Source: Streptomyces lavendofoliae (GTDB taxonomy: Bacteria > Actinomycetota > Actinomycetes > Streptomycetales > Streptomycetaceae). From it: a stretch of 64,000 nt of DNA. Below are positions 17,260-25,053 of the stretch, piece after piece. The notes beneath the pieces are model-generated. The model saw only the letters and a list, made by a program, of their open reading frames with translations, was not told the DNA's origin and ran no database searches. Made by a program: the position numbers and the translations under genes. Where the stretch lies: the NCBI RefSeq assembly GCF_014649735.1, contig NZ_BMTP01000006.1, forward strand, positions 62,001 to 126,000, read 5' to 3'. Positions within the stretch are counted from its first letter, which is position 1; the number at the start of each line of letters is the position of its first letter.

Positions 17260-17655
17260 GCAGTGCACCGGGACTCCCGGCGGTACGGTCGCCGGTGGCT
17301 CCCCCCGCCCCCGGGCATGGCCCGGACGCTCCCCTGCTTTTCCCCGCGCATGCCTTTCCGGCGGGATCGCGCCTTTCCTTCCCGGCGTATCGCTCTGTTC
17401 CCTCTTTCATGGCGTGCCACTTCGCGCGGCACGTCCGACCGGAGTGCTCGACACCTATGTCGTCACTCCTCTCCCTCAGCCCCTCTTCCGCATCATGCGT
17501 CTCCCGAGCACCAGGACTTCACCCGGACCTCGCTTCTACGACTTTCGCACAAGCGATAAGGCGTAACGTTTCCGGGTTCGCCAGGGTCCGCCACCCTTCC
17601 TCGGAGCAGCGGGATGCAGCAGGGTCTGTTCCTTCGATCGACTTCGGAGGCACCA
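17260..17655. other. Gap with lower GC, no gene recognised
   Basis: About 400 bases of mixed composition. A small imperfect hairpin CGTGCC/GGCACG lies near 17410-17430. No frame looks coding. Confidence 0.4.
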
Positions 17656-17967
17656 ATGCACTTCTTCACCGGCAAGAACGTGAGACAGCGCCACAGCCTG
17701 GAGATCCGGTCGCTGATCACCGCTGTGCGGGCGGCCGGCACCCACGCGGCAGCCGCGGTGCTGCGCGCCCTCGCGGAGGTGGCCCGGCGCCCGCGCCGGA
17801 CCACCCCCCTGTGGGCGGGCCCCGCCATAACCGCCGCTATGGGGCCGCGCGGATCCCTGGTCCAGGACGAGTACCGCATGGGCTTCGCCCCGCCCCCGCC
17901 GCCTTCGTCCTTCGACCTCTGGAGCGAGTGCCCCTCATGCCGGACGCTCGGCCACACCGACTCCTGA
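17656..17967 (+). CDS. Hypothetical protein (103 aa)
   Basis: ATG at 17656 follows GGAGGCACCA, a good ribosome site, which is the main support. The product starts MHFFTGKNVRQRHS, continues with an Ala-rich helix (AAGTHAAAAVLRALAEV), and ends SECPSCRTLGHTDS, a lone CxxC. No family recognised. Part of a cluster of orphan small genes in AT-richer DNA. Confidence 0.4.
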   Translation: MHFFTGKNVRQRHSLEIRSLITAVRAAGTHAAAAVLRALAEVARRPRRTTPLWAGPAITAAMGPRGSLVQDEYRMGFAPPPPPSSFDLWSECPSCRTLGHTDS

Positions 17968-18314
17968 GACCTCGCATCCGCGGCCCGGAGGCGAAGCCGA
18001 GCCAGGTGTGCCGGCTGCCCCACCAGCACCAGCCGGCCTTCGGGGCGTTGCGCCGCTCGCGGCCGGGGCCCGGCGCGACGCTCACGGTGACACCGGCGCC
18101 CCGTGGCGGCGAGGCGGGGCGAGACGGAGGCGGAGGACGCCGGGCACGCGCCGCCGGCCGGGCCACCACCACCCGTCCAGCCCAAGCCTTCCCCTCGCAC
18201 CATAACCAGGCATATGCCATCGCGTTATGTAGTCGACCTCCGTCACAGAGCCCCTGAATCGGGCCGTGACCTGCGTGTTTGTCAGATTTTCCAGCGTTGG
18301 GGAAGGACCTCATT
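17968..18314. other. Gap, no gene; contains GGCATATGCC palindrome
   Basis: About 350 bases. The perfect palindrome GGCATATGCC at 18209-18218 lies some 100 bases before the small membrane-protein gene. No coding frame supported. Confidence 0.4.
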
Positions 18315-18599
18315 GTGCACGTGACGCTTTGGCTTCTGCTGGCCTGTGGATCGACCTGTACGGCCCTTTCCGTCTTCCTGCCCTCACCGGCCAGCAGAAT
18401 GCGGACGGTCGACATCGTCGAACTGCGCCGCCGTCGCCGTCTCTTCGAAATCCTCGCGGCCAACACCCACCCCGGGTACGACCACCGCGCCGCGCCCACC
18501 TCGGCGGTGGACCGCGCGCCGGGGACCGCCGCGACCGGCCCCTCGGGCGCGCTGGCAGCGTCCGAGGCGGCCCGGGAAGGCCGGCACGGCCGTCGTTAG
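18315..18599 (+). CDS. Small membrane-anchored hypothetical protein (94 aa)
   Basis: GTG at 18315 is preceded by GGGGAAGGA, supporting this start. An N-terminal hydrophobic helix (TLWLLLACGSTCTALSVFL) is followed by a basic stretch RRRRRLFE and a Ser/Ala/Gly-rich cytoplasmic tail. Could be a single-pass membrane protein. Not recognised. Confidence 0.4.
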   Translation: MHVTLWLLLACGSTCTALSVFLPSPASRMRTVDIVELRRRRRLFEILAANTHPGYDHRAAPTSAVDRAPGTAATGPSGALAASEAAREGRHGRR

Positions 18600-18774
18600 G
18601 GCTCGCTCCCCGGGCCCGGGCGCGGGCTCTCCGGCCGCCTTGTCGCGCGGCCTTGGAGACACTCGTTCCCGACCGTGCGGCCGGGTTATGCCCGGGGTAT
18701 GGGCAAGGTAGCGATTGGGTGTCGAGGTGGCGCCACCGCATTGCCGAAGGCCCGGTCGCCGGGTTGGACCAGGC

Positions 18775-18996
18775 ATGTGGACTCCTCACTACGCGGTACT
18801 GGACGGCGCGTACTGGCTCGACGCCGACGCAAGCGAGTGCTCGTACTGCACACGCCTGCTCTCTCCCGACGACCCGGACGACGAGGGGGACGACCCACCG
18901 TTCACCGGTGGGGCGGTTCCCGCCGTACAGGCGGTCATGATCACCTGGACCACGGTCACCACGGCGCTGTCGCTGTTCCTGCCGTTCACCGGCTGA
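18775..18996 (+). CDS. Hypothetical protein with CxxC and hydrophobic C-terminus (73 aa)
   Basis: Begins MWTPHYAVLDGAYWLDAD, then ECSYCTRL (CxxC), an acidic segment (DDPDDEGDD) and a hydrophobic C-terminal third (AVMITWTTVTTALSLFLPF) that could be a tail anchor. Codon usage is normal for the genome. No ribosome site is obvious. Not recognised. Confidence 0.4.
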   Translation: MWTPHYAVLDGAYWLDADASECSYCTRLLSPDDPDDEGDDPPFTGGAVPAVQAVMITWTTVTTALSLFLPFTG

Positions 18997-19225
18997 CGCC
19001 GCGCGGCCCCCGTGCCGTCCCATCCCGTCGCATCGCTCCGCGGCGTACGCCACGCCGAGGTGATGCCACCTGCGGGTGAAGCGCGGGTCGAAGATCCACG
19101 CTTGGGTGATCGAGCCACAAGACTGGAACCGGCAGGGCGCCGACCCGCGTCGACGGACGTCGACCGCTCGGGGAGGCGGTACCGAACACGCACCGGGCGG
19201 ACTCCCGGTGTCGAGGGGGCTTCGT

Positions 19226-21121
19226 ATGGCATGGCGCGCTTTTCCGTCGAGGTCGCGTGTCCGGTACGGATTCGACAACCTGATGGCCCACGGCACACCG
19301 GTGCTCATCGGCTGGCTCGCCCTGGTGTGCCTCGCGATCGTGGTGCCGGCGAGCGTGGTGCTCGTCTGGGCCGACCGGGACACTCCGCCCACCTCCTCCG
19401 GGCGGATGGCGGCCGTCTGGGAGAGCGTCGGGCGGACCCTCAAGATCGGCGGTGAAGTGGGGCCGCCGCTGTACGTCGTGATGTCGGTCCTGCTGGGCCT
19501 CGTGGCGCTGCTGTTCGTCTCGGCACTGGTCAGTCTGATCACGGCGGGCCTCAACGAGCGGCTGATGGCTCTGCGGCTGGGCCGGTCGGTGGTCCTGGAG
19601 GAGCGGCACACGGTGCTGCTCGGCTGGTCCGACCAGGTCTTCCCGGTGTTGACCGAGCTGGTCGCGGCCAACGCCAACCAGCGCGGAGCGGCCGTCGCCG
19701 TCCTCGCCGACAAGGACAAGGTCGAGATGGACGTCGAGATCGCCGGTCGCGTCGGCGACACCGGACGTACCCGGGTCATCTGCCGGAGCGGCCCGACGAC
19801 GGACCCGGCGATCCTCACCCGGGTCAACCCCGGCCTGGCGAAGGCCGTGCTGGTGCTGCCGTCCGGCGGGCAGGGCGGTGACGCCCATGTCGTGAAGACG
19901 CTCCTCGCCCTCGACGCGGCCGGCCCCCCGTCCGGCGACCGGGTCGTCGTCGCGGCGGTACGCAATCCCCGGCACCACCTGGCCGCCACCCTGGCAGCCG
20001 GCCGCGACGGGCACGTCCTCAGCATCGACGACATCGTCGCCCGGCTGCTCGTGCAGACCTCGCGCCAGCCGGGCCTCTCCCTCGTCTACCGCGAGCTGCT
20101 GGACTTCGCGGGTGACGAGTTCTACGTCGTGCCCGCGGCGGCGCTCACCGGCCGCACGTTCGGTGAGGCGCTGGGGGCCTTCGCCACCTCCTCGGTGGTG
20201 GGGCTGGTGCGCGCCGACGGGAGCACGGTCCTCAATCCGCCTTCGGCGACCCGCGTCGAGGAGGGCGACCGGCTGGTCGTCATCACCGAGGACGACGACA
20301 CCGCGACACCCGCCGACACCGTCCCGCCGGTGGACGAGGAGGCGATCGTCACGGCGCTTCCGCGCACACCGGCACCCGAGCGCATGCTGCTCCTCGGCTG
20401 GAACCGCCGCGCCCCGCTGATCATCGAACAGCTCGACCAGTACGTAAGGGCCGGCTCCCGCCTCGACGTGGTGGCCCTGGGCGACGCGGCGACGGCCCAC
20501 GAGGTACGGGCCACCACCACCGACCCCGACCACCTGCTGGTGAGCTTCCACAGCGGCGACATCACCGAGCAGCGGACGCTGGCCGGGCTCGACGTGCCGT
20601 CGTACGACAGCGTGATGCTCATCGGGGACGAGAGCCCGCCCTCCGAGGGAGGCACGGAGACGGACGACCGGACCCTGGTCACGCTGCTGCACCTGCGGGC
20701 CGTCGAGGAGTCGGCCCGCAGGGAGCTCGCCGTGATCACGGAACTGACCGACGACCGCAACCGGTTGCTGGCCCCGGTACGGCAGGGCGCCGACTTCATC
20801 GTCAGCGGTCGCCTCATCAGCCTGCTGATGACGCAGATCGCCGAGAACCGGCATCTGGCCGACGTCTTCCAGGAGCTGTTCACGGCGGAGGGCAGCGAGA
20901 TCCACCTCAAGCCGGCCATCGACTACGTGCCGACGGACCGGGAGGTCACCTTCGCCACCGTGGTGGAGTCGGCGCGCCGCCGTCACGAATGCGCCATCGG
21001 CTACCGCCTGCGCGCCGAGGCGTCGATCGCCCCCGCCCACGGCGTGCGGGTCAACCCGGACAAACGCACGAAGGTGCGGTTCGGGGCCGGGGACTGCGTG
21101 ATCGTGGTGGCGGAGGGCTGA
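19226..21121 (+). CDS. CASTOR/POLLUX-type ion channel homologue
   Basis: 631 aa membrane protein. Two transmembrane helices (~27-50 and ~84-110) flank a pore-like segment (VGRTLKIGGEVGPPLYVVM), followed by LVSLITAGLNERLMALRLG, HTVLLGWSDQVFPVLTELV and LADKDKVEMDVEI; this series matches the plant CASTOR/POLLUX/SYM8 family, where it leads into tandem RCK-like ligand-binding domains. A second Rossmann-like unit starts at RMLLLGWNRRAPLII (~387). Bacterial members are presumed cation channels; ion and ligand are unknown. ATG at 19226 follows GAGGGGG. It ends VRFGAGDCVIVVAEG, a TrkA-C-like strand. Confidence 0.88.
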   Translation: MAWRAFPSRSRVRYGFDNLMAHGTPVLIGWLALVCLAIVVPASVVLVWADRDTPPTSSGRMAAVWESVGRTLKIGGEVGPPLYVVMSVLLGLVALLFVSALVSLITAGLNERLMALRLGRSVVLEERHTVLLGWSDQVFPVLTELVAANANQRGAAVAVLADKDKVEMDVEIAGRVGDTGRTRVICRSGPTTDPAILTRVNPGLAKAVLVLPSGGQGGDAHVVKTLLALDAAGPPSGDRVVVAAVRNPRHHLAATLAAGRDGHVLSIDDIVARLLVQTSRQPGLSLVYRELLDFAGDEFYVVPAAALTGRTFGEALGAFATSSVVGLVRADGSTVLNPPSATRVEEGDRLVVITEDDDTATPADTVPPVDEEAIVTALPRTPAPERMLLLGWNRRAPLIIEQLDQYVRAGSRLDVVALGDAATAHEVRATTTDPDHLLVSFHSGDITEQRTLAGLDVPSYDSVMLIGDESPPSEGGTETDDRTLVTLLHLRAVEESARRELAVITELTDDRNRLLAPVRQGADFIVSGRLISLLMTQIAENRHLADVFQELFTAEGSEIHLKPAIDYVPTDREVTFATVVESARRRHECAIGYRLRAEASIAPAHGVRVNPDKRTKVRFGAGDCVIVVAEG

Positions 21122-21280
21122 GAGCGACGGCTGAGCGACCACCGGGCGGGCCGTCCGCGGCGTCCCCTTCGTCGTCGGCGGTGTCCCGGGACAGCGGGGC
21201 CGGCGCCGGTGAGCGGGCCGCACGGGGTCAGCCGGGCCCGGGTGGAGGTGGCGGGGGCGGTGCGGGACGGCGCCCGGTCG

Positions 21281-21922
21281 TCAGCCGCCGGCGTCGACCT
21301 CGTTGTCCGGCGCGCCGTCCCCGACCGGCGGCAGGTCCCCGCGCTCGGCCGGCACCCCGCCGGCCGGCCTCGCCGTGGGCAGCACAACGTCGAGTTCGGC
21401 GTCACCGGCGGCGTGCGCGGCCTCGGCCGCCCGGCGCAAGGTGGCCCGGTCCACGGTCCCCCGGTCGGCGTCGAGCCGCACCACGCGCCCGTCCGTCCCG
21501 GTCGCGTACTCGTGCCGCGTGCCACTCGTCCGGTACCAGTGCCCGCCGTCCGCCTCGCACTCCACGTCACCACCGCCCGGGGCGCCGTCACCGGCCACGA
21601 GCGGGGTTCCCGGGCAGCCGGCCGCGTCGAGGGAACTCCGGTCGACCGTGAGCCGTATCCGGGCGCCCGTCCCCGCGTTCACGTACGTCGCCGAGAACCC
21701 GTCCGCCCCGACGACGCCCACGGACTGCTCGGCCACCTCATAGCCCGGGACCTCGGTGACGTAGACGTTCTCGATCGCCACCTGGGCGGCCCGCGCGCGG
21801 GCCTCCAGCTCGGAGCGGTCGGCTCCGTCCGCGGCGGTTCGGGTCCCGCAGCCGGCCAGGGCCGCGGTGAGCGCGGCGGTCACGCCCAGCAGACGGCGCG
21901 ACGGTCGCGTGGCACGGTTCAT
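21281..21922 (-). CDS. Lipoprotein of unknown function
   Basis: 213 aa. A basic N-terminus, hydrophobic core and lipobox LAGC (~21-24) mark a lipid-anchored extracytoplasmic protein. The mature part has alternating strand-like segments (YVTEVPGYEVAEQSVGVVG, IRLTVDRSSLD) and a Cys pair (Cys in AAGCPG and VECEADGG) that may form a disulphide. No domain recognised. The start at 21922 places the signal peptide at the N-terminus. Confidence 0.7.
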   Translation of the reverse strand: MNRATRPSRRLLGVTAALTAALAGCGTRTAADGADRSELEARARAAQVAIENVYVTEVPGYEVAEQSVGVVGADGFSATYVNAGTGARIRLTVDRSSLDAAGCPGTPLVAGDGAPGGGDVECEADGGHWYRTSGTRHEYATGTDGRVVRLDADRGTVDRATLRRAAEAAHAAGDAELDVVLPTARPAGGVPAERGDLPPVGDGAPDNEVDAGG

Positions 21923-22125
21923 GGGGCCATGGTGGTGCACGAGTCGTTCCCCGTTCTCGGGTCGGGTGCGCGGTCGTCGGGGCGGTGCCCTGCGTCCGGT
22001 TCGGTGCGCGGCTGTCGCTCGTCCACGATCCTCGACCGCGGCACACGGCCGGCACATGAGTACGGGTACTCAGAGGGCCTCGCTCCGCCGGTGACGGCCG
22101 ACCGCGCCTCGCTATCGTGCGCTGT

Positions 22126-22938
22126 GTGATCGAATGTGCGTACACGGACGATACCGAGGTGGCGATATCCGCGGCCCGCGCGGGCGCGGAGGTGGTGCGC
22201 GCCATGTACGGCCGGCGGCTCGCCCGCGTCGACAAGGGCGCCGGCGACTTCGCCACCGCCGCCGATGTGGAGGCCGAGCGGACGATCCTCGGCGTCATCC
22301 GGGCCGCGCGGCCCTGCGACGGGGTGCTCGGCGAGGAGGGCGGGCAGCGGGGGGAGGCCGGCGCCGCGCGCCAGTGGCTGGTGGACCCCCTGTGCGGCAC
22401 GCTGAACTACGCCGTCGGCAGCATGCTGGTGGCCGTCAACGTGGCGCTGCGCGACGGGGCGGCGGCGGTGGCGGACCCGTTCGGCGAGGAGACCTTCTTC
22501 ACCGACGGCGACGGTGCCTGGGTGCGGCGCGACGGGGTCGACACCCGGCTGACGCCCACGTCGTCCACCGGCCTGGTGGACGTCAACCTGGATCCGCCGT
22601 TTCCCCACGCTGCGGTGTTCCGGGCCGTGGAGCTGCTGGCCCATCCGGAGTTCGTCGCACGGTTCCGGCCGCGGGTCGTCTCCACGACGCTGGCGCTGGC
22701 CTGGGTGGCGGCCGGCAGGCGCGCCGCGTACCTCACCGACGGCGGCGACCTGTCGGCGAGCGTGCACTTCGCCGCCGGTATCGCCCTGTGCCGGGCCGCC
22801 GGTTGCGTGGTCACCGGTGTCGACGGCGCCCCGGTGCCGGGGACCGGCCGCGGACTGGTGGTGGCCGCCGACGCCGACACCCACGGGCTGGTGATGTCGA
22901 TGATCCGCGACCGGGGCGCGGGTACGTCCGGAAGATGA
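22126..22938 (+). CDS. Inositol-monophosphatase-family protein with altered metal site
   Basis: 270 aa. Fold motifs are present: ADVEAERTIL, LGEEGG (the first metal-binding Glu pair), WLVDPLCGTLNYAVG and a final ASVHFAAGIALCRAAG. In active enzymes the third is DPxDGT and the last is WDxAAG; here the second Asp is Cys and the last Asp is His. Two metal ligands are therefore substituted, so phosphatase activity is doubtful. GTG at 22126 lies seven bases after TATCGT (22113-22118), consistent with a leaderless start; GTG at 22117 is the alternative. Confidence 0.8.
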   Translation: MIECAYTDDTEVAISAARAGAEVVRAMYGRRLARVDKGAGDFATAADVEAERTILGVIRAARPCDGVLGEEGGQRGEAGAARQWLVDPLCGTLNYAVGSMLVAVNVALRDGAAAVADPFGEETFFTDGDGAWVRRDGVDTRLTPTSSTGLVDVNLDPPFPHAAVFRAVELLAHPEFVARFRPRVVSTTLALAWVAAGRRAAYLTDGGDLSASVHFAAGIALCRAAGCVVTGVDGAPVPGTGRGLVVAADADTHGLVMSMIRDRGAGTSGR

Positions 22939-23083
22939 GGGCGTCCGCCCCGACCGGGGCGCGGTGTCCGTGGAGTGCGAGCGCGGCGGGGGAAGCGAAC
23001 CCGGGCGGAGCCGGGGCGGCCCGCGGCAACGCGGCGGACGCGCGTGCCGGGCACGGAGCCCGGCAAGATCGGGAGGACGGACC

Positions 23084-23434
23084 CTAGGGTGCCCCGGCCG
23101 CGCTCGGCCGGGTCCGGCGGCCGGCGGATCGCAGACGCTCGACCCGGCGCCGGCCCCGGCGCCACGCCCGGCCGGAGGCGGGTGCGTCGACGTCCCGGCC
23201 GTCGGCCCTCCAGCCGGACAGCGCGGACCTGCCGCACCCTCGCCACTGCGACGGTGACATCCGCACGCGCTGCCCGCCGTTGGTGATCAGGGTGTTCACC
23301 GGCGCCAAGGGGTCCCCCGCCATCGCCTTGGCCAGCAGTGCGGCCGCGGCGAGCGGCAGCAGCGTCGCGGCGAGGGCGGCGCCGGTGTGGACGACGTGCT
23401 GCATGTTCACGCGTCGCGGTGCGTCAGGGATCAT
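23084..23434 (-). CDS. Putative small membrane protein (116 aa)
   Basis: Weak candidate. The N-terminal part (MIPDAPRRVNMQHVVHTG then an Ala/Leu-rich ~22-residue hydrophobic helix and DPLAPVNTLITNG) looks like a real single-span protein; the last 50 residues are Arg-rich and may be read-through of non-coding DNA. No ribosome site. An internal ATG (MQHVV) is an alternative. Confidence 0.3.
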   Translation of the reverse strand: MIPDAPRRVNMQHVVHTGAALAATLLPLAAAALLAKAMAGDPLAPVNTLITNGGQRVRMSPSQWRGCGRSALSGWRADGRDVDAPASGRAWRRGRRRVERLRSAGRRTRPSAAGAP

Positions 23435-23750
23435 GGCCCCATTCCAGCGGCGTCGGCACGGGGCCGCATCCGTCGGCGTACTCAGCCCGTCCTGGTACCG
23501 GTCGGGCACGGCGCTCGGCTCCGGTGCCCCTGCGCGAACCTCGGCACGCTCGTCCCGGTGAGTGCCGGGGCGCCTCTGTCCCGGTGGTGCGCGAGGGTCG
23601 GTGCGGGTCGGCCGGTGACGCGGTGGTGACGGGCCGTCCGCCCCCGGCCCGCCCGGGTCGCGGCCCGCGGGCGTCACGCGGCAGGGCGGGCCGGTCGTCG
23701 CCGCGCGCGGTGCCGGTGGTGCACCCGGCCCCGGACGGGTTCCGTCCGGG

Positions 23751-24608
23751 TCACGCGCCTTTGCGGAAGCGTTCGCTGAGCTGTCTGCCCACGGCGGGTG
23801 TGACGTGGCCCGACGGGAGCCGGACGCCGAGCAGGAGGGCGAGGTCGGCCGCGTACAGGTCGACGGTCGCCTCGGTGAGGTCCGCGAGGTTGCCCGCGGC
23901 CTCCCGGCCGCGCCGCCAGCCCAGCAGCATCAGCACGGCCCCCGCAAGGGCCGCCGGCCACCACATCACACCCAGGCAGAGGTGGAGCAGGCCCCAGCCG
24001 CTCGTCGCCGCCGCGGTGGTCATCGCCCCGCGCGCCGCGATCAGGTCGTTGCGGCAGGCTTCCGGCAGCAGCGTCCACAGGCGGGGCCAGGCGAACGGGA
24101 AGTCGAGTCCGTACTGGGCGTGGACGCGGGCACCCACGCCCCTCAACCGGTCACCGATCCACGTCGGCCTGGCGGGCCGGGTGAGCGCGATGGCGTTGCG
24201 CGCGTCGGCGAGGGCGGCCCGGTCGGCGGCGCCGGCCCGCCCGGCCGCGGCGACGGCACGCGCCCAGCGGTCACGGCGCCGGCGGACGAGCCGGCCGGTC
24301 AGCCACCGCGGCCCCGACACCAGCCACGCCCGCTCCACGGCGGCGCCCAGACCGCGGGCCAGGAGCCCGGCCACCGCGGCCGCCGCCAGGACGGCCACGA
24401 ACAGCAGGACGGCCGGCACCGGGCGGTGGTCGTAGTGGGCGGCGAACGCCTCGACCGCACGGCCCAGCATCCGCCCGTCGAGGGCGTGGCGGTGACCGAG
24501 CACGGAGCCCGCGGCGACGAGGGCGACGAACAGGGCGCCGGGCACGACCAGCAGGCTCACCCAGCGTTCGGCGAGCTTCTTGCCCAGCTCGGCGAGGAAG
24601 GCGTTCAT
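23751..24608 (-). CDS. Multi-pass membrane protein partnered with small Cys protein and CHAT gene
   Basis: 285 aa with about four hydrophobic spans: WVSLLVVPGALFVALVAAG (~13-32), VLLFVAVLAAAAVAGLLARG (~70-90), and a pair around LLHLCLGVMWWPAALAGAVLMLL (~205-235). Between them is a ~100-residue cytoplasmic region, RRRRDRWARAVAAAGRAGAADRA..., with DRLRGVGARVHAQYGLDF. ATG at 24608 overlaps the TGA of the upstream gene by four bases (ATGA), a clear sign of coupling. No transporter family recognised. Given the CHAT protein next door, it could be the membrane component or the target of a conflict system; this is inference. Confidence 0.7.
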   Translation of the reverse strand: MNAFLAELGKKLAERWVSLLVVPGALFVALVAAGSVLGHRHALDGRMLGRAVEAFAAHYDHRPVPAVLLFVAVLAAAAVAGLLARGLGAAVERAWLVSGPRWLTGRLVRRRRDRWARAVAAAGRAGAADRAALADARNAIALTRPARPTWIGDRLRGVGARVHAQYGLDFPFAWPRLWTLLPEACRNDLIAARGAMTTAAATSGWGLLHLCLGVMWWPAALAGAVLMLLGWRRGREAAGNLADLTEATVDLYAADLALLLGVRLPSGHVTPAVGRQLSERFRKGA

Positions 24609-24955
24609 CCGAAGGTCAACGGGGCGTCGAACACGGCGCACTCCGGCAGCGGGCCGCCCGGTTCACGGCGCTCGACCCGCGAACAGCGCCCGCCCGGGCA
24701 CGTGTACGCGCCGGCCGGCGGCGGCGCCGGGTCCTGGCCGGGCACCGGGGCGTACCCCCGTGGCCGCACCGGCAGGCCCAGACGGTCGCAGACCCGTTCC
24801 AGGGCGGTCGGCACCGGCAGCGTTCCGGCGCGCAACCCGGTGAGCATGAGGCCCAGTTCGGCGGACCATCCGTCCAGCCGCGCCTGCTCGCGCAGCTCCG
24901 GCAGGTCCCCGCAGAGCCGGCTGAGGCCGTCCGCGTCCACGGCGGAGCTTTCCAC
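24605..24955 (-). CDS. Small conserved-looking Cys protein of the CHAT module (116 aa)
   Basis: The protein has an N-terminal helical half (DADGLSRLCGDLPELREQAR, LTGLRAGTLPVPTALERV) and a C-terminal half with three cysteines (YTCPGGRCSRV, LPECAVF) after a Pro-rich hinge. Start taken as GTG 24955, preceded by GAAGGGGAA; GTG 24982 in frame is possible. The stop overlaps the membrane-protein start. It is divergent from the 1,020-aa CHAT gene across a promoter gap of under 100 bases. Not matched to a named domain; small partner proteins of CHAT-TPR genes have been reported in comparative genomics, and this fits that position. Confidence 0.65.
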   Translation of the reverse strand: MESSAVDADGLSRLCGDLPELREQARLDGWSAELGLMLTGLRAGTLPVPTALERVCDRLGLPVRPRGYAPVPGQDPAPPPAGAYTCPGGRCSRVERREPGGPLPECAVFDAPLTFG

Positions 24956-25053
24956 CCGTTCCCCTTCCCCCCGGCGTCGCACGGAATAGTCTCATTCGGC
25001 GTACCCGCCGGTCATGCGTTCGCCGGCATTCCGGGCACGGAACGGGGGGCGTC

